From Lichenibacterium minor (GTDB lineage: Bacteria > Pseudomonadota > Alphaproteobacteria > Rhizobiales > Beijerinckiaceae), in the NCBI RefSeq assembly GCF_004137685.1, contig NZ_QYBB01000001.1:1-64000 (forward strand): a stretch of 64,000 nt of DNA, read 5' to 3'. Below are positions 49,995 to 64,000 of the stretch, in pieces. Made by a program: the position numbers and the translations under genes. Below the pieces are notes generated by a model. It did no database searches. It was not told where the DNA came from and saw only the letters and a program-made list of their open reading frames with translations. How positions within the stretch are numbered: position 1 is the stretch's first letter; each line of letters opens with the position of its first letter.

Positions 49995-51197
49995 TCACGG
50001 CGTCGCCAAGCGGAGGAGGTGGGCCATGTCCTTGAAGAACACGCGCAGGTGCGCCATCGGGTCGGAACGCCGGATGCGCTTGTTCATGTAGCTGTCCCAG
50101 GTCAGGCGCTGCACGTCCGGGTCGCGGCACAGCTTGACGAAGCGCTCCCGCATGCCGTCGCTCCGGTACCAGACCGCCTGCATCAGGCCGAGGATGAAGA
50201 ACACCTGCCCGTGCTCCTTCATGAAGCGGCGGCGGGCGCCCGCCAGGGCCTTGGCCTTGCCGGTTTGGAGGAACTCCGCCACCGCTTCGGCGGCCAGCCG
50301 GCCGCCCAGCATCGCGTAATAGATCCCCTCGCCCGAGGCGGGCGCCACGACGCCGGCGGCGTCGCCCGCCAGCACGAGGTCGCGGCCGTTGTCCCAGCGC
50401 TTCAGCGGCTTCATCGGGATCGGCGCGCCCTCGCGCCGCAGCGTTTCGGCGGCGCCCAGGCCCACGTCGGCGCGGAGCTTGCCGACCGCATCGCGCAGCG
50501 CGAAACCCTTGCGGGCGCTGCCGGTGCCGACGCTGGTCGTGTCGCCGTGCGGGAAGATCCAGCCGTAGAAGTCCGGCGACACGGCGCCCCGGTAATGCAC
50601 GTCGCAGCGCGCGGGATCGAAGGCGCCATCCGTGGCCGGCACCGGCGAGCGCACGATCTCGTGATAGGCGAAGACGCATCGCGCAGCGCCGCCGCCCTTC
50701 ACCTCGGCCTTGGCCACGGCCGAGCGAGCGCCGTCGGCGCCGATCACGGCGCGGGCGCGGATCTCCGCGACCGCGTCGGCGGGGGCGCCCTTCGGCCGGT
50801 AGCGCACCACCGCGGTGCCGTCCGGGTCGCGGGCGATCGCCTCGAACGTGCCGCCGATGCGGCGCGCGCCGGCGGCGGCGGCGCGCTCGCGCAGCCATTC
50901 GTCGAAATGCTCGCGGTCCACCATGCCGACGAAGCCACCGTCGATGGGCATGTCGACGTCGCGCCGCTTCGGCGACACCATCCGGGCCGAGCGGATCCGG
51001 GCGACGAGCAGTTCCGGGGGAAGCGCGAAATCGGCGATGCAGCGGGGCGGGATGGCGCCGCCGCAGGGCTTGATGCGCCCCGCCCGGTCGAGCAGCGCGA
51101 CCCGGCGCCCGGCCCGCGCGAGGTCGTCGGCCGCCGTTGCGCCCGACGGGCCCCCGCCGACCACCACGCAGTCGAAGATCTCGGTCTGTGCTGTCAT
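49995..51197 (-). CDS. bchP: Geranylgeranyl reductase of bacteriochlorophyll
   Basis: A 400-residue flavoprotein that reduces the geranylgeranyl tail of bacteriochlorophyll to phytyl using NADPH. The FAD motif is DCVVVGGGPSGATAADDLARAG. KPCGGAIPPRCIADF, FYGWIFPHGDTTSVGTGS and DLVLAGDAAGVVAPASGEGIYYAM are typical of BchP/ChlP. The ATG at 51197 overlaps the stop of the pucC-like gene, so the two are coupled. It is the third gene of the bchG operon. Confidence 0.95.
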   Translation of the reverse strand: MTAQTEIFDCVVVGGGPSGATAADDLARAGRRVALLDRAGRIKPCGGAIPPRCIADFALPPELLVARIRSARMVSPKRRDVDMPIDGGFVGMVDREHFDEWLRERAAAAGARRIGGTFEAIARDPDGTAVVRYRPKGAPADAVAEIRARAVIGADGARSAVAKAEVKGGGAARCVFAYHEIVRSPVPATDGAFDPARCDVHYRGAVSPDFYGWIFPHGDTTSVGTGSARKGFALRDAVGKLRADVGLGAAETLRREGAPIPMKPLKRWDNGRDLVLAGDAAGVVAPASGEGIYYAMLGGRLAAEAVAEFLQTGKAKALAGARRRFMKEHGQVFFILGLMQAVWYRSDGMRERFVKLCRDPDVQRLTWDSYMNKRIRRSDPMAHLRVFFKDMAHLLRLATP

Positions 51198-52522
51198 GCC
51201 GACACCGGGACGAGGTCCGCGGCGCGGGCGTCGCCGGCACCCGCGGGGGCCGCCGACGCGACGAGGCGCGCGGACAGGAGGAACAGGGAGGCCTGGACGA
51301 GGAAGACGGCCGCGTAGGCCGGCGGCGGGGCGCCCATCAGCGCGATGCCGCCCTGGACGAGGCCGGGGCCGAGCACCGCGCCGGCGCCGAAGGCCAGCGC
51401 CTGGGCGGCGCCCCACACGCCCATGCGCAGGCCGGCCCCCTCGGGCCCGCCCTGCCCCGCCAGGGTCATCATGGAGCCGACCGCCGCCACCGCGAACACG
51501 CCGTTGCCGAAGCCGAGCAGCGCCACCGCCGGGCGCAGCGGGACGACGGCCCCGAGCGCGCCGGACGCGAGCCCGGCGAGAACCAGGGCCGACAGGATGC
51601 AGCCCGCGACGGCGCCGGCGCGCAGGAAATCCCGCCGCCGCCGGCCCCACAGCGCGCCCACGGTCGCCAAGGCCAGCATGCCGGCGAGCGCGCCGCCGTG
51701 CTGGAGGCCGGACAGCTTCGTGGTGTCGCCGGGCGTCAGGCCCAGCACGCGGCCGGCGAAGGGATCGAGCACGAGGTCCTGCGAGCCGTAGGCCAGCATG
51801 GAGGCGAAGACGAAAAGCGTGAAGTTCCGCACCGGCGCCTCGGCCCACACCCGGCGCAGCGCCACCCCGAAGGCGGGCCGCGGTGCCACGGCCGCCCGGG
51901 GGGCGCCGGCGCCCGGCGCCCGGCCTTCGAGGCCCCACAACGACAGCGCGCTCAGCAGCAGCGCGACCGCGCAGACGGCGCCGACCACGCGCACGAGCCG
52001 ACCCAGGGAGAAGGGATCGAGGGCGGCCCCGGCGACGCCGGCCGTGACGGCGAAACCGGCGATCATCATGATCCAGATCGCCGCCGCCGCGGCGGCGCCG
52101 CGCTCGGGCGCGACGCGGGTCGCGGCGAGCGTCAGCAGCGACGTGCCGGCGGCGCCGACGCCGAGGCCGATCAGCAGGTAGCACAGGGCCGCGAGCGCGA
52201 GCCCGACGGCCGGCATGGCGGGGATCAGCAACACGCCGAGCGCCGCGCCGGTGCCGCCGAGCGACAGGGCCGCCATGCCGCCGAGGATCCAGGGCGTGCG
52301 CCGGCCCGTGGCGTCCGAGCCGTGGCCCCAGCGGGGGCGCAACACCTGCACGGCGTGGTGGGCCGCCACCAGGGCGCCGGGCACGACGGCCGGCAGCGCC
52401 AGTTCCACCACCATCACGCGGTTCAGCGTCGTGGTGGCCATGACCACCACGGCGCCGATCGACGCCTGGACGAGGCCGAGCCGGGCGACGCCGAACCAGC
52501 CGAGCGGACGCGCTTCCTCCAT
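51194..52522 (-). CDS. PucC/LhaA-family (BCD) transporter, bch2-like
   Basis: A 442-residue MFS-type protein with 12 transmembrane helices. LGLVQASIGAVVVMATTTLNRVMVVELALPAVVPGALVAAHHAVQVLRPRWG (core: TTLNRVMVVELALPAVVPG) and GHGSDATGRRTPWILGG are family hallmarks, as is GTSLLTLAATRVAPERGAAA. Members are thought to deliver bacteriochlorophyll to light-harvesting complexes; the copy between bchG and bchP is the ORF428/bch2 branch. Its start overlaps the bchG stop (TGATG) and its stop overlaps bchP (ATGA). Confidence 0.92.
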   Translation of the reverse strand: MEEARPLGWFGVARLGLVQASIGAVVVMATTTLNRVMVVELALPAVVPGALVAAHHAVQVLRPRWGHGSDATGRRTPWILGGMAALSLGGTGAALGVLLIPAMPAVGLALAALCYLLIGLGVGAAGTSLLTLAATRVAPERGAAAAAAIWIMMIAGFAVTAGVAGAALDPFSLGRLVRVVGAVCAVALLLSALSLWGLEGRAPGAGAPRAAVAPRPAFGVALRRVWAEAPVRNFTLFVFASMLAYGSQDLVLDPFAGRVLGLTPGDTTKLSGLQHGGALAGMLALATVGALWGRRRRDFLRAGAVAGCILSALVLAGLASGALGAVVPLRPAVALLGFGNGVFAVAAVGSMMTLAGQGGPEGAGLRMGVWGAAQALAFGAGAVLGPGLVQGGIALMGAPPPAYAAVFLVQASLFLLSARLVASAAPAGAGDARAADLVPVSA

Positions 52523-53427
52523 CACGGCACGAGGCTCCGCACCGCGACGGCGGCGACCATCATGCCGAGCACGGACAGGCCGGTGCCGGACGCGTTGTAG
52601 CGGGGGGCTTCGCGCCGCGGGTCGCGCAGGAAGCGGGGCATCAGGGCGAGCTGGAGCGCGGTGAGGAGCGCGATCGCCGCGGCGTGCCAGGGCCGACCCC
52701 AGGCGAGCAGCGACAGCGCCACGGCGACCTGCGGCAGCGCCATGGCGGCGCAGGCCACCCGGGCCGCGCGCGCGACGCCGAGCTGCACCGGCAACGAGCG
52801 CACGCCCATGCGGCGGTCGCCCTCGACGGACTTGAAGTCGTTCAGCGTCATGATGCCGTGGGCGCCGAGGCTGTAAAGCAGCGCCAGGGCGAGGACACGT
52901 CGGTCGGGAGCGGTCCCGGCCACCACGTCGGCGCCCGCCAGCCAGGCCAGCCCCTCGTAGGACAGCGCCACGGCGGCGTTGCCGAACCACCCGTTCGCCT
53001 TCAAGCGCAGCGGCGGCGCGCTGTAGGCCCAGGACAGGGCCGTTCCCAGCGCCGCCGGCACCAGCACCCACCGGCCGAACGCGGCTGCGACGAGCAGCGC
53101 CAGCGCGGATGCCACGACGGCGACGGCGAGGCCCCAGCGGCCGGGCACGCGGCCCGACGGGATGGGGCGGGACGGCTCGTTGACGGCGTCGACGTGCCGA
53201 TCGAACCAGTCGTTGACGGCCTGGCTGGCGCCGCACAGCAGCGGCCCCGCCAGCACCGCGCCGCCGAGCATCAGGCCGAGCTGCGACGGCAGCGTGAGGC
53301 CGCCCGACACCAGCCCGCAGCCGAAGGCCCACATCGGCGGAAACCAGGTGATCGGCTTCAGCAGCTCCAGCACCGCCGCCGGGGCGGGACGGTCGATGGC
53401 GGGGGCCAGGGCGGAGTGGTCTCGCAT
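52522..53427 (-). CDS. bchG: Bacteriochlorophyll synthase
   Basis: A 301-residue membrane prenyltransferase that esterifies bacteriochlorophyllide a with geranylgeranyl diphosphate. The DxxxD substrate-Mg motif lies in AVNDWFDRHVDAVNEPSRPI, and LNDFKSVEGDRRMG is the second Asp-rich region. Nine hydrophobic segments are apparent. ATG at 53427 begins MRDHSALAP. A PpsR site centred about 40 bp upstream puts the operon under redox control. The gap of about 260 bp to ppsR contains no other gene. Confidence 0.96.
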   Translation of the reverse strand: MRDHSALAPAIDRPAPAAVLELLKPITWFPPMWAFGCGLVSGGLTLPSQLGLMLGGAVLAGPLLCGASQAVNDWFDRHVDAVNEPSRPIPSGRVPGRWGLAVAVVASALALLVAAAFGRWVLVPAALGTALSWAYSAPPLRLKANGWFGNAAVALSYEGLAWLAGADVVAGTAPDRRVLALALLYSLGAHGIMTLNDFKSVEGDRRMGVRSLPVQLGVARAARVACAAMALPQVAVALSLLAWGRPWHAAAIALLTALQLALMPRFLRDPRREAPRYNASGTGLSVLGMMVAAVAVRSLVP

Positions 53428-53456
53428 GGCGTCATGCTGGTGGAGCGCCGAAGAGT

Positions 53457-53474
53457 TGTCAATCTGACTTGACA
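53457..53474. promoter_or_regulatory. PpsR/CrtJ-binding site upstream of bchG
   Basis: TGTCAATCTGACTTGACA matches the TGT-N12-ACA consensus exactly and has extended symmetry TGTCAA...TTGACA. It lies 29 bp upstream of the bchG start. TTGACA on the minus strand could be the -35 hexamer of the bchG promoter, so PpsR binding would block RNA polymerase. PpsR is encoded 215 bp away. Confidence 0.88.
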
Positions 53475-53688
53475 CTTCGGGCGGGCTCGCCTGGACACTC
53501 GGCCTATGTTCCGATGCTGCCGAAGCGCCATCACGATCCCGTGTTGGTGCGGCGCGGGACGCCCCGCGCCCGCCGATGGGCGTCGCGGTCCGGAGGCGTG
53601 CCAGGGTGGGCGCCGGGCGCCGGGGCACGAGGTGCCGGGCGAGATGCGCGGCACCGCCCGACGCCGCCGGGACGGTGGCGACGCGGCG

Positions 53689-55128
53689 TCAGCCGGCGTT
53701 CGACGGGTCCGACGGCAGGTCGCCGATGCCGTAGCGGCGGAGCTTGGAATAGAGGCTCTGGCGGCTCAACCCCAGCATCTCGGCGGCGGAAGCCCGGTTG
53801 TCCTGCGTCACGGCGAGCGCGGCCTCGATGCACAGCTCCTCGATGATGTCGGTGGCTTCGCGCACGATGTCGCGCAGCGGCACGCGGCCCACGAGGTCCG
53901 TCATTTCGCTGACCGGGCGCAGCGGCCGGCGCACGTCGCCCAGCACGGAACGCTCGGCCATGACGGGGCGGAACAGGAAGGCGTAGACGCGCTTCTCGTC
54001 GCGGTCCGCCACGGCGGCGGTCAGCTCGACGTCGCGCACGGCGCCGTATTGCCCGCGCAGCACCGTGGCGTAGCGCCGGATCGACCCGTTGTCCTGCAGG
54101 CGGGACGTCAGCACGTTCATGTCGACGCCGTGGCGCCCGACGAAGCGTGCGAGGGACTCCGAGCGGATCTGGTTGGCGGTGGCGACGTCCACGAGGTCGA
54201 GGAAGGCCTCGTTGGCTTCGATGATGTCGAGGTCGCCCGTGGCGGTCACCATGGCCTCGGGCAGGTGGCTCAAGGCGCCCCAGGCGTCGCCCAGCGCCGA
54301 TACCCCGGCCCTCGCCGCGCCGCCGGCGGACAGCCGCACGAGGAGCTGCGACGGGCCGCCGCCGCGCAGCAGCCACGCCGACAGCGACACGTCGGCCGAG
54401 GTCAGCCGCAGCCGCAGCGCCGCGCAGGACGCCTGGCCCATGGCGCGCGCCGCCGCGGCGCAGTCCGAGATCGCGTTGGCGTCGTCGTCGAGGAACAGCT
54501 CGTCGATCGTCGTGCCCACGAGGCGGCGCGCCACGCGGTGCAGCAGGTCTTCGCCGGCCGGGTTCACGTCCGTCACGCGCCGCGTCGCCGCGTCGGCGAT
54601 CAGCATGGCCTCGCCGGACGTCTGGAACATCAGGCGGAACTGGGTTTCCGCGCTGCGATAGAGGGCGTAGTCGCGCTCCACCGTGAGGTTGATGTCGACG
54701 AGCTGCTGCTGCAGGCGCGCGAGGCCGCGCAGGTCGCGTCCGAGCACGACGAACTGCCCGTCCTTCGGCAGGCGCACCCCGACGTAGCGGACGGGGAGGT
54801 CCTCGCCGCCGTCCACGGCATGGTTGATCTCGTGCCAGGCGAGCCCGTCGCCGGCGGCGGTCCCGAGCAGGGACCGGACCTTGCCGCGGCTTTCGACCGT
54901 CACGGTTTCGACGAGGGGCCGCCCGATCCAGCCGCCGCCCACGCGCGCCGCGAGTTCGGCGTCGCCGACCGACACGTCGCGCACGACCCCGCCGCGATCC
55001 ACCACGAGAGCGATGTCGCTGCTCGCCGACACGAGCTGCGAGAAGGTTTCGGCCCCGATGTCGCCCAGCAGGGCTCCCGGGGACCGGAAACCACCTCTGG
55101 GGCCGGGAAGGACGGTGGTACCGATCAA
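53689..55128 (-). CDS. ppsR: Photosynthesis repressor PpsR/CrtJ
   Basis: A 479-residue redox-responsive transcription factor repressing bch, crt and puc genes in oxygen. Three PAS-type regions are apparent (about 30-130, 155-270, 285-410), one beginning MFQTSGEAMLIADAATRRVTDVNPAGEDLL and a second LPEAMVTATGDLDIIEANEAFLDLV (parts). A Fis-type HTH follows: DNRASAAEMLGLSRQSLYSKLRR. C433 just before it (EELCIEAAL) matches the redox-active Cys of known PpsR. The start is a TTG at 55128 with only a weak ribosome site. It follows aerR by 118 bp. Confidence 0.94.
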   Translation of the reverse strand: MIGTTVLPGPRGGFRSPGALLGDIGAETFSQLVSASSDIALVVDRGGVVRDVSVGDAELAARVGGGWIGRPLVETVTVESRGKVRSLLGTAAGDGLAWHEINHAVDGGEDLPVRYVGVRLPKDGQFVVLGRDLRGLARLQQQLVDINLTVERDYALYRSAETQFRLMFQTSGEAMLIADAATRRVTDVNPAGEDLLHRVARRLVGTTIDELFLDDDANAISDCAAAARAMGQASCAALRLRLTSADVSLSAWLLRGGGPSQLLVRLSAGGAARAGVSALGDAWGALSHLPEAMVTATGDLDIIEANEAFLDLVDVATANQIRSESLARFVGRHGVDMNVLTSRLQDNGSIRRYATVLRGQYGAVRDVELTAAVADRDEKRVYAFLFRPVMAERSVLGDVRRPLRPVSEMTDLVGRVPLRDIVREATDIIEELCIEAALAVTQDNRASAAEMLGLSRQSLYSKLRRYGIGDLPSDPSNAG

Positions 55129-55246
55129 GGGGGTTCGCCTTTGCGGAAACGTCGGGCGGCTCCCGCGAGTGACGCGCGCCGCCCAGCTTTATTCACGATA
55201 AGCGGCTCGTTTCGAAATGCGAAGCCTTCCTTTTAAACAGAAAAAG

Positions 55247-56119
55247 TCAGGAGCGAGCGGCGGCGGCGACCACCTGGCCGGACAGCGCTTCCGCCATCTG
55301 CACGGCTTCCGTGGCGTCCGACGCGACGGCGTCGACGCCGACGGTCCGGTGCAGTTCCGGATCGAGCAGAAAGGCGGGCCCGCCCGCCAGCAGCGTCACG
55401 TCCCCGTTGAGGGACGCGCGGCGCAGCGCCTGCACCTGGGCCGGAAGGGCGGGCAGGAACCTGTCGTTGGCGACCGACAGCCCGATGGCGGTGAAGCGCT
55501 CCGCCCGCACGAGGATCAGGAGGTCGTCGAAGGCGATGCGCGGCTCGAAGGTCACGTCCCAGCCGGCGCGGCGGAAGAAGGCCGCCACGACCGACAGGCC
55601 GAAGACGTGCTGCTCGCCCGACACGGGCGCCAGAAGGATCTTCTTGCCGTGGATCTGGCCGGGCACGTCGCCGTCGAAGTCGGGCCCCAGCGCCCGCATC
55701 ACGCCCTGCAGCCGGCCGAGCCCCGCCGTGACGTCGAGGAAGCTGAGCCGGTCGTCGAGCCACAGGTCGCCCAGCCTCCGCGCCGCCGGGGCCATCAGTT
55801 GCAGCATCACGGCCTCGATGGACAGGCCGTCGGCGCGCAGCGCGTCGATGTACTTGATGAGGCCCGGCACCGCCGCCGCCAGCACCATGTCGGAGAACTG
55901 CACCACCTGGGCTTCGGTGAGGGGCGGGACGGTTTCCGCCGCCGGGGCACCCTCGGCCTCCTTGCCGATCTCGGACAAGCGCGGCACCACGCGGCTGAGG
56001 ATGGTCTTGCGCAATTCGCGCCGCCAGTCAGCGTGTCCGACGATGGGGAGGTCGTGGTCCTTGCCCCGGAACGACTGTTGCGGCGGGCCCGAAGACTTCC
56101 CGTAGCCTTGCTGTTCCAT
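55247..56119 (-). CDS. aerR: Cobalamin-binding antirepressor AerR/PpaA
   Basis: A 290-residue regulator with a B12-binding (SCHIC) domain. PAARRLGDLWLDDRLSFLDVTAGLGRLQ leads into ILLAPVSGEQHVFGLSVVAAFFRRAGWDV (parts), with H171 in GEQHVFG the probable cobalamin ligand. LLAGGPAFLLDP closes the fold. Known AerR/PpaA bind hydroxocobalamin after light exposure and relieve PpsR repression. The ATG at 56119 has AAAGGGGG upstream; a GTG at 56122 is adjacent. It is divergent from bchF and next to ppsR. Confidence 0.93.
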   Translation of the reverse strand: MEQQGYGKSSGPPQQSFRGKDHDLPIVGHADWRRELRKTILSRVVPRLSEIGKEAEGAPAAETVPPLTEAQVVQFSDMVLAAAVPGLIKYIDALRADGLSIEAVMLQLMAPAARRLGDLWLDDRLSFLDVTAGLGRLQGVMRALGPDFDGDVPGQIHGKKILLAPVSGEQHVFGLSVVAAFFRRAGWDVTFEPRIAFDDLLILVRAERFTAIGLSVANDRFLPALPAQVQALRRASLNGDVTLLAGGPAFLLDPELHRTVGVDAVASDATEAVQMAEALSGQVVAAAARS

Positions 56120-56278
56120 CACCGGCCCCCTTTCCGGAACGAGGCGTCTCTTAGCGTCACGTTAGAAGGCGGGATGCGGCCTGGAAAGACCGCGCCGCAG
56201 CCCCGGTGTCGCAGGGGCGGGCAGGCCGGAACTTTTTCGCTTCCGACCTCGACCATAGGACGCGATGGAGCCCGGGAC

Positions 56279-56296
56279 TGTCAAGCCGGCAGCGAC
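56279..56296. promoter_or_regulatory. Half-site resembling a PpsR element
   Basis: TGTCAAG at 56279-56285 repeats the left half of the strong site 34 bp downstream, but the right half is GAC in place of ACA. PpsR/CrtJ often binds pairs of sites cooperatively, so this may be a weak auxiliary site. Confidence 0.35.
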
Positions 56297-56312
56297 GGCG
56301 GCGGCGCGAAAG

Positions 56313-56330
56313 TGTCAAGCTAGCTTGACA
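56313..56330. promoter_or_regulatory. PpsR/CrtJ-binding site between aerR and bchF
   Basis: TGTCAAGCTAGCTTGACA is a perfect 18-bp palindrome with the TGT-N12-ACA consensus. It lies 57 bp upstream of bchF and 193 bp upstream of aerR in the divergent region. TTGACA at 56325-56330 could be a -35 hexamer for bchF. Confidence 0.92.
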
Positions 56331-56338
56331 GGTGATGA

Positions 56339-58180
<1,842 letters not shown>

Positions 58181-59821
58181 GCGCCATGCAGTTGTCCGTC
58201 TGGACCTACGAGGGCCCCCCGCACGTCGGCGCCATGCGGGTCGCCACCGCGATGTCGGGCGTGCATTTCGTGCTGCACGCCCCCCAGGGCGACACCTACG
58301 CCGACCTGCTCTTCACCATGATCGAGCGCCGCGACGCCCGGCCGCCCGTGACCTACACGACGTTCCAGGCGCGCGACCTCGGCGGCGACACGGCCGGGCT
58401 GTTCCAAACGACGCTCGCCGACGCCTACGCGCGCTTCGCCCCCCAGGCGATGCTGGTCGGCTCGTCCTGCACGGCCGAGCTGATCCAGGACGACCCCAGC
58501 GGCCTCGCCCGCGCGCTCGCCCTGCCGGTGCCCGTCATCCCGCTGGAGCTGCACTCCTACCAGCGCAAGGAGAACTGGGGCGCGGCGGAAACCTTCTACG
58601 CGCTCGTCCGCACGCTCGCCGGCAAGGGCGCCGGCAAGGGCGCCGCGGCAGCGCCGGACGGCCCCCGCGGGGATAGCCGCCCCCGCTGCAACATCCTCGG
58701 GCCGACGGCGCTCGGCTTCCGGCACCGCGACGACGTCGTGGAGGTGACCCGGCTCGTCGAAAGCCTCGGCGTCGCCGTCAACGTCGTGGCGCCGCTCGGC
58801 GCCTCGCCGGCCGACCTCGCGCGCCTCGGCGACGCCGACTTCAACGTCGTGCTCTACCCCGAGATCGCCGGCACGGCGGCGCGCTGGCTGCAGAAGACCT
58901 TCGGCCAGCCGATCGTCGACACGGTGCCGATCGGCGTGGGCGCGACGCGGCGCTTCGTCGCCGAGGTGGCGGCGCTGGCCGGCCTCGACCCCGCGCCGGC
59001 GCTCGACGCGGCATCGTCGCGGCTGCCGTGGTTCTCGCGGTCGGTGGATTCCAACTACCTCACCGGCAAGCGCGTGTTCGTGTTCGGCGACGCCACGCAC
59101 GCGGTCGCGGCGGCCCGCGTGGCGCGCGACGAGTTCGGCTTCGAGGTGGTCGGCCTCGGGTCCTATTCCCGCGAACAGGCCCGCGAGGTCCGCGCCGCCG
59201 CGGCCGAGTTCGGCCTCACGGCGCTGATCTCCGACGATTCCCTCGAGGTGGAGGCCGCCATCGTGGCGGCGGCGCCCGAACTGCTGCTCGGCACCCAGAT
59301 GGAGCGCCACGTCGCCAAGCGGCTGCGCATCGCCTGCGCGGTGATCTCGGCGCCCGTCCACGTGCAGGACTTCCCGGCCCGCTACTCACCGCAGATGGGG
59401 TTCGAGGGCGCCAACGTGCTCTGGGACTCCTGGGTGCACCCGCTGATGATGGGGCTGGAAGAACACCTCCTCGGCATGTTCCGCGACGACGGCGAGTTCC
59501 ACGACGGCGCGCCGGCGTCGCATCTGGGCGCGGCTCACGCGGGCGGGTCCGCCCGCCTCCCCGGCGGGGACGCGGGGTCGGCGCAGCGGACGGGCGAGGG
59601 GAAGGCCCCGAACGGTCCCGACCTCCCCCCGCATCCGTCGCCGCCGCGCGCCGACCTTTCCCTGCATCCGGGGGAAACGGGGGACGCTCCGCCCATCTGG
59701 ACGCCCGACGCCGAGCGCGAGCTGAGGAAGGTCCCGTTTTTCGTGCGGGGCAAGGCGCGCCGCAACACCGAAGCCTTCGCCGAACTCGGCGGCCTCGCCG
59801 AGATCACGCTGGAGACGCTGT

Positions 59822-64000
<4,179 letters not shown>

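Overview
The window is about 70% G+C, gene-dense and free of rRNA, tRNA, CRISPR, IS elements or phage genes. It reads as chromosomal DNA of a phototrophic alphaproteobacterium, most likely in Rhizobiales/Hyphomicrobiales (Methylobacterium, Beijerinckiaceae or Lichenibacteriaceae-like). The reasons are the lipoyl-bearing pyruvate dehydrogenase E1 beta subunit next to an FtsB-like gene, the rhizobial-style chorismate mutase / HisC / prephenate dehydrogenase cluster, and a bacteriochlorophyll cluster with the PpsR/AerR regulatory pair. The exact genus is inference.

Layout. (1) 88-6260, minus strand: an FtsB-like division protein followed by pdhA-pdhB-pdhC-lpdA, the whole pyruvate dehydrogenase complex. 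(2) 6.4-12.4 kb: a haloacetate-dehalogenase-like hydrolase, an AmpD-like amidase with a glycine-zipper lipoprotein, a lytic transglycosylase, trans-aconitate methyltransferase and a fused Rieske/FAD reductase. (3) 12.7-17.5 kb: a HlyB-type exporter with a degenerate C39-like domain, a HlyD adaptor with an unusual long N-terminus, and then a 156-residue protein made almost only of Gly, Tyr and Ser, closed by a strong terminator. This is the most novel-looking unit here. (4) 17.5-32 kb: metA-metY, an acyl-CoA synthetase, an MFS carrier, a 2'-5' RNA ligase-like protein, RidA, deoB overlapping an orphan oligopeptide-type ABC ATPase, an ankyrin protein, an MEPM-repeat protein and ClpB. (5) 32-46 kb: a large polytopic membrane protein, ureEFG with a very His-rich UreE but no urease structural genes, an exported GyrI-like protein, a CAP-domain lipoprotein, dapF-mtaB, a CPA1 antiporter with a GNAT gene, a BI-1 protein, and a TetR operon with a perfect palindromic operator. 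(6) 46.3-49.5 kb: chorismate mutase, aromatic aminotransferase and prephenate dehydrogenase. (7) 49.5-64 kb: the photosynthesis cluster. bchG-pucC-like-bchP-(VOC gene) and aerR-ppsR lie on the minus strand, and bchF-bchN-bchB-bchH-bchL on the plus strand, the last cut by the window end.

How it works together. BchN/B/L form the dark-operative protochlorophyllide reductase, BchH the magnesium chelatase large subunit, BchF the 3-vinyl hydratase, and BchG/BchP attach and reduce the tail. PpsR and its antirepressor AerR sit inside the cluster. Two TGT-N12-ACA PpsR sites, one upstream of bchG and one between aerR and bchF, give the cluster an evident regulatory logic. Many genes overlap start-to-stop (ATGA, GTGA, ATTGA), pointing to tight translational coupling.
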